Origin: Succinivibrio sp.
Lineage (GTDB): Bacteria > Pseudomonadota > Gammaproteobacteria > Enterobacterales > Succinivibrionaceae
Assembly (NCBI GenBank): GCA_017959135.1
Contig: JAGDBH010000375.1
Coordinates: 1 to 5,157, forward strand
Direction: 5' to 3'
Length of the DNA stretch: 5,157 nt
The stretch's first letter is position 1; each line of letters begins with the position of its first letter. The notes under the pieces are model-generated. The model ran no database searches, was not told the origin of the DNA, and saw nothing but the letters and a program-made list of their open reading frames with translations. The position numbers and the translations under genes are program-made. This document shows, in pieces, positions 1 through 4,584 of this stretch.

Positions 1-302
1 ACGTGATAGTTGGTTACGATAATGCCGTTCTTGTAGTAAACCACACCTGATGCAGAGGTGATGATATTGTTTGTATCAGGTTTGGTGTAATCGTCGTTAA
101 GCTGAGCCACGTAGATATTCAGTACTGATGGCGCAGCTCTTCCCACTGCATATGAATAGCTGTCTACAGATACTCCGCTGGAGTAAATGAGATCACCGAG
201 CTTTTTTCCGGTGGATGGATGAATAATCAGAACCACAGAACCTATGATAAGACCTGTAATTACAGGGATTAGAAAAGGTAACAGCTTCTTGTTGATTTTC
301 AT
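1..302 (-). CDS. degS: DegS-like membrane-anchored serine protease, N-terminal part (cut by window edge)
   Basis: This is the first 100 codons of an HtrA-family protease; the rest lies beyond the left edge. Residues 1-8 are Lys-rich and are followed by one hydrophobic segment (about 9-27) with no cleavage motif, which indicates a signal anchor and not a removable signal peptide. The trypsin-like fold starts around residue 54 (GRAAPSVLNIYV). A glycine turn (SASGVV, 83-88) leads to VTNYH, whose last residue His100 is the expected catalytic His; Asp and Ser are outside the window. A single anchor at this position is characteristic of DegS, which in known Gammaproteobacteria senses misfolded outer-membrane proteins through its PDZ domain and cleaves RseA to release sigma-E. 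The ATG at 300-302 follows a GAGGAG ribosome site at 310-315. DegQ is encoded on the same strand about 2 kb upstream, supporting the name. The PDZ domain cannot be checked, so another anchored HtrA protease remains possible. Confidence 0.85.
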   Translation of the reverse strand, partial: MKINKKLLPFLIPVITGLIIGSVVLIIHPSTGKKLGDLIYSSGVSVDSYSYAVGRAAPSVLNIYVAQLNDDYTKPDTNNIITSASGVVYYKNGIIVTNYH

Positions 303-532
303 AATTAAGCTCCTCAAATATACATGAGGGAGTGAGTAATTGATTTTGGGATTACTATTTAATTTTAGAGGATTTTTTTTGTTCTAATAGAATATTAACA
401 AAAAAAATCTGAGAAATATTAAATAATTGCAAAAGAAAGCTATTTTTGTGCTTAATTTGCAGATAATCTATCAAAAAGAGCCCGAATTTCTCCGGTTTTT
501 ATTTGAGTCTTATTTTTTTAAGGATAGCCTGT
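303..532. other. AT-rich divergent intergenic region between degS and esterase gene
   Basis: This 230-bp spacer must hold the start signals for degS (leftward) and the esterase gene (rightward). It is very AT-rich with long A and T runs. GATAAT at 462-467 resembles a rightward -10 element, but there is no convincing -35 at 16-18 bp. AATATTAA occurs twice (391-398 and 415-422), and TTCTA/TAGAA form a small palindrome (382-392). AAGGA at 520-524 is the ribosome site for the esterase. I see no ORF, RNA gene or clear promoter here. Confidence 0.5.
310..332 (-). promoter_or_regulatory. Hairpin covering the degS Shine-Dalgarno
   Basis: On the minus strand, CTCCCTCA (332-325) can pair with TGAGGAG (316-310), giving seven base pairs with one bulged C around an 8-nt loop (324-317). 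The downstream arm contains the whole GAGGAG ribosome binding site of degS, so the fold would hide it. The pairing is seen directly. A role in limiting or temperature-tuning DegS translation is inference, and the helix is short. Confidence 0.4.
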
Positions 533-1210
533 ATGGATAGAAAAGATTTTAAGATTAAAAATACTGCTGTAACTCTTTTCTGTTCAGACAAGGCTGATGC
601 TCCTCTGATTCTTTTCAACTCCTTTGAGTCGGATGGAACCGAGATTGTAGACATGCTCTCTAAGATGGATACTCCTACCTTTAACTTTCTGAATGTAAAG
701 GTGGATGAATGGAACCATTATCTCTCTCCATGGAACAGCCCTTCTCTATATCACAGTGAACCTCCATTTGACGGTGGAGCTGATGAGTATCTGGCATTTT
801 TAGAGAAGAGTGTAATTCCTCTGGCTAAAAAGCATATATACGGAAGCCCATCCTACATTGGCATCAGTGGCTATTCTCTGGCCGGCCTGTTTTCCCTGTA
901 TGCTGTCTGTAAAACCGATAGCTTCGACAGAGCTGCAAGTATGTCTGGCTCTTTGTGGTTCCCTCAGTTTGTGGATTTTTTTAAGAACGCTTTTAAAAGA
1001 AAAACTTCTAAAATCTATCTCTCACTTGGTGATAAGGAAAGCTCGGTCAGAAACAGCACTCTTAGAACCGTAAAGGATAAGACGCTTGAGCTTTATGAGA
1101 CTGTAAAAGAGCAGGGGATAGAATGTATTTTTGAGAGTAATCCAGGCAATCATTTCTTTGAGCCTGATAAGCGCAGTGCCAAAGGAATCGCCTGGATTCT
1201 AAAAGATTAA
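533..1210 (+). CDS. Alpha/beta-hydrolase, putative small serine esterase
   Basis: A 225-residue single-domain protein with no signal peptide or membrane segment, so probably cytoplasmic. The nucleophile elbow is GYSLAG (113-118) with Ser115 as likely catalytic serine. LGD (165-167) offers Asp167 as the acid, and GNHF (205-208) offers His207 as the base, in the right order and spacing for this fold. The Gly-Tyr-Ser-Leu-Ala-Gly elbow followed by MSGSLWFP resembles the esterase D / siderophore-esterase (Fes, IroE) group of hydrolases, but the substrate cannot be read from the sequence; no siderophore genes are nearby. The ATG at 533 is chosen because AAGGA lies 8 nt before it; an in-frame TTG at 503 would add ten residues without a ribosome site. 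It is convergent with the tautomerase gene, 25 bp away, and is the only plus-strand gene between degS and nagA. Family confident, function not. Confidence 0.8.
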   Translation: MDRKDFKIKNTAVTLFCSDKADAPLILFNSFESDGTEIVDMLSKMDTPTFNFLNVKVDEWNHYLSPWNSPSLYHSEPPFDGGADEYLAFLEKSVIPLAKKHIYGSPSYIGISGYSLAGLFSLYAVCKTDSFDRAASMSGSLWFPQFVDFFKNAFKRKTSKIYLSLGDKESSVRNSTLRTVKDKTLELYETVKEQGIECIFESNPGNHFFEPDKRSAKGIAWILKD

Positions 1211-1213
1211 AGT

Positions 1214-1237
1214 AAAGAGAAAAGAGATCTATTCTCT
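1214..1237 (-). terminator. Weak hairpin at convergent gene ends
   Basis: The short gap between the convergent esterase and tautomerase genes holds AGAGA (1223-1227) and TCTCT (1233-1237) around a 5-nt loop; AGAGAA (1216-1221) with TTCTCT (1232-1237) is an alternative pairing. Read on the minus strand, the helix is followed by a T/C-rich tail, so it could end the tautomerase transcript. It overlaps the tautomerase stop codon (1236-1238), and the stem has few GC pairs, so it is at best a weak terminator. Confidence 0.3.
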
Positions 1238-1580
1238 ATAAAAGCTGTCCGTTCCATCCCCATTCGTTGATGGACTGGAAGGTAACATATACCTTGTCAG
1301 AAGGAGTTCCCAAAGCACTCTTCAGATAATCACAGATTCGCTGGGTGACTGCATTGTAGGCGTCTCTGTTGGCGCATCCAAACTGCTGTATTGAAATCAT
1401 GGCACCGTTATCAAGCTTGTTCTCTCCAAGCCACAGGTCGTAGCCTGCTTCAATTGCTGTCATGATGAAGCCTGCAGGCTTGCTCAGTTCGTCCTTGATA
1501 ATTGAAGTAAGCTCTTTTTGAAGTGCGGTCTTTTCTGAATCAGTAAGATTCTTTGAAATTCTTGCTTGTACGAATGGCAT
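1236..1580 (-). CDS. MIF-family tautomerase (phenylpyruvate tautomerase-like)
   Basis: A 114-residue protein, the normal size for the macrophage migration inhibitory factor family, which forms trimers with active sites at subunit interfaces. Met1 is followed by Pro2, the catalytic N-terminal proline after Met removal. Lys34 in SKPAGFIM lies where MIF has its active-site lysine. ISIQQFG (62-68) matches the central strand and loop, and PSDKVYVTFQSINEWGWNG (93-111) matches the family's C-terminal signature SPDRVYINYYDMN...GWN, which I recall from human MIF. Members tautomerise phenylpyruvate or dopachrome analogues in vitro; the biological substrate here is unknown. The ATG follows AAGGAG at 1586-1591 with a 5-nt gap. 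The gene lies downstream of hsp20 on the same strand, but an intrinsic terminator sits directly before its ribosome site, leaving no room for an ordinary independent promoter. The cytoplasm is likely, as no signal peptide is present. Confidence 0.87.
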   Translation of the reverse strand: MPFVQARISKNLTDSEKTALQKELTSIIKDELSKPAGFIMTAIEAGYDLWLGENKLDNGAMISIQQFGCANRDAYNAVTQRICDYLKSALGTPSDKVYVTFQSINEWGWNGQLL

Positions 1581-1593
1581 AGATACTCCTTAT

Positions 1594-1636
1594 AAAAAAA
1601 ATCTGCAGATAGTAAATAAGATACTACCTGCAGATT
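1594..1636 (-). terminator. Intrinsic terminator after hsp20, directly against tautomerase RBS
   Basis: On the minus strand a 15-bp helix forms between 1636-1622 and 1614-1600 around a 7-nt loop, with a single G-U wobble and all other pairs Watson-Crick. A run of eight T follows (1601-1594). On the plus strand the wobble becomes an A-C mismatch and no T run follows, so it acts leftward only. It ends the hsp20 message 17 bp after the stop codon. The T run ends 3 nt before the tautomerase Shine-Dalgarno (1591-1586), so tautomerase expression should depend on read-through or on a promoter overlapping the hairpin. Confidence 0.88.
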
Positions 1637-1653
1637 CCTTAATCAATTGTGAG

Positions 1654-2109
1654 TTAATGGATGGTTATAGCAGTTTTCTTCTGCTCCTGTTTCTGTTTGT
1701 TAATCCTGATATCAAGTTCTCCTCCTGCAAATGCAGCGTTGATTTCCTTTGGATCAGCATCGTTAAAATGCAGTGTTCTCTGGTAAACACCTGAGCTGCG
1801 CTCCTTAATCAGGAAGCCTTCTGAATCCTTTTTCTCTTTCTGAGTGTGGTGTTCTGCCTTAATCATCAGATTGCCCTCATCAAAATCAAGCTTGATATCC
1901 TCTTTTTTAACACCAGGCATATCAGCTTTAATCTGGTAGTGATCACCGCAGTCCTGTACGTCAATTCTGATGTTATCCTCAGGCATCTGAGAGAACATAT
2001 TTTCAAAGTCGGTCAAAGGTCTTGAGAAAATATCAAAAATAGTTGGCATACCAAAATTGTGACGATTCATATTCTGATGACGATTTTCGTATCTTGCTAA
2101 AGCGTTCAT
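1654..2109 (-). CDS. Hsp20 small heat-shock protein (alpha-crystallin family chaperone)
   Basis: A 151-residue ATP-independent holdase that would bind unfolding cytoplasmic proteins and pass them to DnaK/ClpB. The N-terminal arm (1-43) is Asn/Met/Phe-rich with no signal peptide. The alpha-crystallin domain runs from about 44 to 140: IRIDVQDCGDHYQIKADMPG at its start, the conserved ADMPGVKKEDI (62-72), and the A-x-x-x-G-x-L signature as A126-FAG-G130-E-L132. The C-terminal I-x-I anchor used in oligomer assembly is I148-T-I150, one residue before the end. The extended ADMPGVKKEDI and SGVYQRTLHF pattern looks to me more like the Hsp18 type common in Firmicutes than E. coli IbpA/IbpB, so I give no symbol. 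AAGGAG (2117-2122) lies 7 nt before the ATG. A sigma-32-like promoter precedes it and a strong terminator follows. It lies between degQ and degS, a place unrelated to ibp genes in E. coli. Confidence 0.93.
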   Translation of the reverse strand: MNALARYENRHQNMNRHNFGMPTIFDIFSRPLTDFENMFSQMPEDNIRIDVQDCGDHYQIKADMPGVKKEDIKLDFDEGNLMIKAEHHTQKEKKDSEGFLIKERSSGVYQRTLHFNDADPKEINAAFAGGELDIRINKQKQEQKKTAITIH

Positions 2110-2116
2110 AATAAAT

Positions 2117-2136
2117 CTCCTTAAGGTAACAACCTT
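2117..2136 (-). promoter_or_regulatory. Leader hairpin abutting hsp20 Shine-Dalgarno
   Basis: In the hsp20 5' leader AAGGT (2136-2132) and ACCTT (2127-2123) pair around a 4-nt loop. The helix ends at the base just before the AAGGAG ribosome site (2122-2117). It does not cover the site; by stacking against it, it might affect ribosome access. It is short and does not match the ROSE or fourU thermometer patterns I know. Confidence 0.3.
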
Positions 2137-2159
2137 TCATATTTTCCTTTCACATATGT

Positions 2160-2187
2160 ACATAAGGTCTTTTTTTAGAATTTAAAG
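2160..2187 (-). promoter_or_regulatory. Sigma-32-like heat-shock promoter for hsp20
   Basis: On the minus strand CTTTAAA (2187-2181) is followed after 13 bp by CCTTATGT (2167-2160). The sigma-32 consensus is CTTGAAA, 11-16 bp, CCCCATnT, so the -35 matches 6 of 7 and the -10 differs at two of its fixed positions. Transcription would begin near 2153, giving a leader of about 45 nt. The downstream gene is a small heat-shock protein, a classic sigma-32 target, which strengthens the call. An overlapping sigma-70-like pair (TTGAGA 2208-2203, 17 bp, TTAAAT 2185-2180) could provide basal expression. Confidence 0.6.
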
Positions 2188-2222
2188 AGAAATGAGTTTT
2201 GTTCTCAACTACGCTAAAAGCT

Positions 2223-2250
2223 CTTTAAAATCGAATTTCTGTCCCCATGT
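2223..2250 (+). promoter_or_regulatory. Sigma-32-like promoter pointing toward the degQ 3' end
   Basis: On the plus strand CTTTAAA (2223-2229), 13 bp, then CCCCATGT (2243-2250) gives a full match to the sigma-32 -10 consensus and 6 of 7 to the -35. It uses the same -35 heptamer and same spacer as the opposite-facing hsp20 promoter. Transcription would start near 2257 and run rightward through the degQ terminator into the antisense strand of degQ. There is no convincing gene there; the only early ORF (ATG at 2256) has eight codons and no ribosome site. Sequence match strong, function unknown. Confidence 0.45.
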
Positions 2251-2304
2251 TAAAGATGATGTGCTCTCTTTTTCCCTCTTAAAAAATCTTTTTTTTTCGA
2301 CAAT

Positions 2305-2340
2305 AAAAAAGCCGGGGCCATATATTCTAGGCCTCGGCTT
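2305..2340 (-). terminator. Intrinsic terminator of the zapG-degQ unit
   Basis: Starting 21 bp after the degQ stop, AAGCCGAGGCC (2340-2330) and GGCCCCGGCTT (2319-2309) form an 11-position GC-rich stem with one A-C mismatch and a 10-nt loop, followed on the minus strand by a six-T run (2310-2305). On the plus strand the mismatch becomes a G-U pair but no T tract follows, so termination is expected mainly leftward. Confidence 0.85.
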
Positions 2341-2361
2341 CTCTAACCAGTCAGTTTTCTA

Positions 2362-3759
2362 CTATCTTAGAGTAATGTACAGAGTTGTACCGTTACGGTT
2401 GATTCTGATAGCGGAAATCTTGCCTTTCTCTTTGTTCAGAGCAGACTTCAGATCATGCAGTGTATTTACATCCTGTCTGTTAACACCGGTGATGATATCA
2501 CCCTTGCGCAGGCCGAACATGCTTGCAACTGAGCCCTTGGCAACGTCAGTTACCTCAATACCGCCCTTGTCTGAATTTGCAAATGATGCACCTGCAAAGG
2601 CAGGAGAGATCTCCTGTGATTCCTTGGCTGAGAGCTTCTGATTCTCATCTGAGCTCAGCTTTACCTTCAGATCCTTGTACTTGCCGTCACGGAATACGGT
2701 AACAGTGATTTCATTGCCGGCTCTCTGAGTAGCAATTTCAGCTCTTAGAGATGCAAATGACTTAACCTTCTTGCCGTTGATAGCGGTGATGATATCGCCT
2801 GACTTAATGCCGGCCTTATCAGCGCCTGAATCCTTGATAACCTCGTTAACAAAGGCACCTGTTGACTGATCGTAGCCGAAGCTGTTTGCAAGATCTGCAT
2901 TCAGTTCAGTTCCCTGAACACCCAGAAGGCCTCGCTTAACTTCACCGAATTTTAGGATCTGAGAGGTTACGGTCTTAACCATATTTGCAGGGATTGCAAA
3001 ACCGATACCGATATTGCCGCCTGATGGGGCCATAATAGCGGTATTGATACCAATCAGCTTACCGTTTAAATCAATCAGGGCACCGCCTGAGTTACCTGAG
3101 TTGATGGCTGCATCGGTCTGAATGAAGTTCTCGATGTTCTCGATATTAAGTCCGCTTCTGCCTAATGCGGAAACGATACCTGAGGTTACGGTCTGACCTA
3201 GGCCGTATGGATTACCGATGGCGATTGCAAAGTCACCAACCTCAAGATTATCAGAGTCAGCCATATCAATCTGAGTCAGATTCTTGGCATTCTCAAGCTT
3301 TAATAGAGCAAGATCGGTGTGGCTGTCACGACCAATCAGCTTTGCATTGAATTCACGGCTGTCTGACAGCTGAACCTTAATCTCGTCAGCTCCGTCGATA
3401 ACATGGTTGTTGGTAACAACCAGAGCTTCATCGGCACTGATGATAACGCCTGAACCTAATGCTCTGAATTCTCTCTGCTGAGGCTTTTCACCTAAGCCAA
3501 AAGCGTCTCCCATGCCAGGGAACATGAATCTGAACTCATCAGGAATTGAGAATCCCTGAACGTCCTTTTTACCTTTTACTGAAATATTAACAACACCTGG
3601 AAGTACTTGTTTTAGCATTGGAGCTAATGAAGGGGTGTTTCCCTTTGCTAGAAGATCTCCTAGGATTGGAGCTGAGGCATTTGCGGTGTTGATTGTTGAA
3701 AAGACTGCTGCCGATGATAAAGCGATAATAGCGGTAGCGGTTCTAATCTTTTTTAGCAT
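2362..3759 (-). CDS. degQ: DegQ-type periplasmic serine endoprotease (HtrA family)
   Basis: A 465-residue HtrA protease that degrades or holds misfolded periplasmic proteins as an oligomeric cage. A signal peptide (KKIR, hydrophobic 8-20, ANA at 26-28 or ASA at 28-30 as cleavage motif) exports it. The protease domain spans about 45-270 with the triad His119 (TNNHV), Asp149 (HTDLALL) and Ser224 (GNSGG, 222-226), all intact. PDZ1 covers about 277-368 (RGLLGVQG, then GIKSGDIITAING at 317-329). PDZ2 covers about 395-463 (GLRKGDIITGVN at 416-427). The linker before the catalytic His (about 65-100) is short and lacks the long DegP loop. This, the length near E. coli DegQ (455) and the zapG neighbour favour DegQ over DegP. 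The ATG has AGGAG (3769-3773) 9 nt before it. It follows zapG by 29 bp with no promoter evident, so the two are probably co-transcribed; a GC-rich terminator follows. Confidence 0.93.
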   Translation of the reverse strand: MLKKIRTATAIIALSSAAVFSTINTANASAPILGDLLAKGNTPSLAPMLKQVLPGVVNISVKGKKDVQGFSIPDEFRFMFPGMGDAFGLGEKPQQREFRALGSGVIISADEALVVTNNHVIDGADEIKVQLSDSREFNAKLIGRDSHTDLALLKLENAKNLTQIDMADSDNLEVGDFAIAIGNPYGLGQTVTSGIVSALGRSGLNIENIENFIQTDAAINSGNSGGALIDLNGKLIGINTAIMAPSGGNIGIGFAIPANMVKTVTSQILKFGEVKRGLLGVQGTELNADLANSFGYDQSTGAFVNEVIKDSGADKAGIKSGDIITAINGKKVKSFASLRAEIATQRAGNEITVTVFRDGKYKDLKVKLSSDENQKLSAKESQEISPAFAGASFANSDKGGIEVTDVAKGSVASMFGLRKGDIITGVNRQDVNTLHDLKSALNKEKGKISAIRINRNGTTLYITLR

Positions 3760-3788
3760 GTAATAAAACTCCTAACGGAAAAAAATAA

Positions 3789-4316
3789 TCATACTTTTAG
3801 CTGTTCCTCCTCCTTTTGCTTTTCCGGCTCTGCTACAGCTGCAGCAGTTTCTGCTTTAGTAACATCGTCTTCAATTGAATCCTCAGGTGGAATCTCAGGA
3901 TTCTTAAGTACATCCGGAGCAGGAATTGAATTAACTATTCTGTCAATCTTCTCTTCTGTAACGTCCTGTTTAACAGGCTGGATTTCCTCTTTACTTCTGT
4001 AAACCGGCATTGGAGCCATTTCATCTTCAAGGAAATGATGTAAGCCAGATTCCCTAGGAGCAATTTTTTCTGTAGTTTCTCTCATAAACTGCAGATATTG
4101 TCTGTGGGCTGTATCCAACTCACTGAACATGTCCAAAGATGTTTTAACAAATCTGTCCAGTGTCCTACGAGCTTTTATGGCATTACGCTTGGACTTTAAT
4201 AGTTCATCTTTGACTCGTTTATGCTTATAAATCTGAGCCATGATGATGTAACATACTAAAGCTCCTACGATGAATCCCCCGACAAACAGGGTTACTCCAA
4301 TTACGTAAAAGTTCAT
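3789..4316 (-). CDS. zapG: ZapG (YhcB, DUF1043)-like membrane-anchored coiled-coil protein
   Basis: A 175-residue protein with one N-terminal membrane segment (about 5-27, Gly-rich: GVTLFVGGFIVGALVCYII). It is followed by a charged Lys/Arg-rich helix (about 31-85) of coiled-coil character (KHKRVKDELLKSKRNAIKAR and FVKTSLDMFSELDTAHRQYLQFMRETTEKI). This matches the YhcB layout: short periplasmic end, one anchor, cytoplasmic coiled coil with an F/Y-x-x-T-S/A-x-L...Y-x-x-L block. E. coli YhcB (132 residues) is linked to cell division and envelope biogenesis. Residues 108-175 form a Pro/Glu/Lys-rich acidic, probably disordered tail, making this protein about 40 residues longer. Overall similarity is low, so the name rests on architecture plus position directly upstream of degQ, as in E. 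coli. The ATG follows AGGTG (4321-4325) by 4 nt, a rather weak ribosome site. The gene is divergent from nagA across 268 bp. Confidence 0.7.
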   Translation of the reverse strand: MNFYVIGVTLFVGGFIVGALVCYIIMAQIYKHKRVKDELLKSKRNAIKARRTLDRFVKTSLDMFSELDTAHRQYLQFMRETTEKIAPRESGLHHFLEDEMAPMPVYRSKEEIQPVKQDVTEEKIDRIVNSIPAPDVLKNPEIPPEDSIEDDVTKAETAAAVAEPEKQKEEEQLKV

Positions 4317-4333
4317 AATTCACCTATTAACTC

Positions 4334-4358
4334 CAAAGTGCTTTTGTACACTTTGTAC
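4334..4358. repeat. Overlapping inverted and direct repeats in zapG leader
   Basis: CAAAGTG (4334-4340) and CACTTTG (4349-4355) are perfect 7-bp inverted arms around 8 nt. Overlapping them, TTTGTAC occurs twice (4343-4349 and 4352-4358) with a 9-bp period. The elements end 18 bp before the zapG start. They could be an operator or a leader hairpin near the ribosome site; no known regulator consensus fits well enough to name. Confidence 0.4.
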
Positions 4359-4506
4359 GAAAGAAGATTAGATTTTAATTCTTAGAAGAAACTTAGATCT
4401 GAACATGCAAATATTTCAATTCTGTTTTCTCTTGGTTCCTACTCCTATTATGGATTATTTTTAATAACATTAGTATTTGATTTTGTTAAAAATATGAGAC
4501 GTTGCT

Positions 4507-4527
4507 AAACATTTTGGCGAAATGTTT
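4507..4527. promoter_or_regulatory. Operator-like palindrome upstream of nagA
   Basis: AAACATTT (4507-4514) and AAATGTTT (4520-4527) are perfect 8-bp inverted arms separated by TGGCG, 57 bp before the nagA start. TAAAAT (4530-4535), immediately downstream, matches the sigma-70 -10 at five of six positions, so the palindrome would cover the spacer and -35 region of that promoter. That is the geometry of a repressor site. nag genes are commonly controlled by NagC-type (ROK) or other GlcNAc-6-P-responsive repressors; AT arms around a CG-containing centre are compatible with a ROK site, but I cannot assign the regulator. No good -35 is visible. Confidence 0.5.
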
Positions 4528-4584
4528 CATAAAATATCAGACATTAAGAATTTTTCTCAGACAAATAGAGCTTGAGGCTGAATT

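Larger units (their letters stand above)
4317..4584. other. Divergent zapG-nagA intergenic control region
   Basis: This 268-bp AT-rich spacer holds start signals for both flanking genes. The zapG-proximal part carries the TTTGTAC repeats and the nagA-proximal part the palindrome, listed separately. TTATT/AATAA (4455-4467) forms a further AT-only palindrome. I found no convincing -35/-10 pair for zapG, no sigma-E site, no CRP palindrome and no terminator. No ORF or RNA gene is apparent. Confidence 0.5.

Noticed and set aside
475..500. CCG/CGG hairpin followed by T run as a terminator before the esterase
   Set aside because: Only three GC pairs form, and there is no upstream plus-strand gene to terminate.
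503..532. TTG start extending the esterase by ten residues
   Set aside because: No Shine-Dalgarno precedes it, while the ATG at 533 has AAGGA at 520-524.
858..1073. 71-codon plus-strand frame inside the esterase gene
   Set aside because: It is an out-of-frame shadow of the esterase, whose frame carries the full catalytic triad; no ribosome site.
2180..2208. Sigma-70-like promoter TTGAGA, 17 bp, TTAAAT for hsp20 as the main promoter
   Set aside because: Its -10 matches only four of six and overlaps the -35 of the sigma-32-like element, which fits the gene better; kept only as a possible basal promoter.
2192..2641. Open plus-strand frame of about 149 codons overlapping the degQ 3' end and its terminator
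   Set aside because: It has no ribosome site, most of it lies antisense to the second PDZ domain of degQ, and the protein resembles no family; it starts upstream of the rightward sigma-32-like promoter, so that promoter could not express it whole.
3165..3350. 61-codon plus-strand frame antisense to degQ
   Set aside because: It lies over the protease core of degQ; the composition (many Arg, Gln, Ser) is typical of an antisense shadow.
4360..4500. Sigma-E promoter for the zapG-degQ unit
   Set aside because: GGAAC at 4439-4435 on the minus strand has no suitable -10 at 15-17 bp, and other partial matches fail at spacing or core bases.
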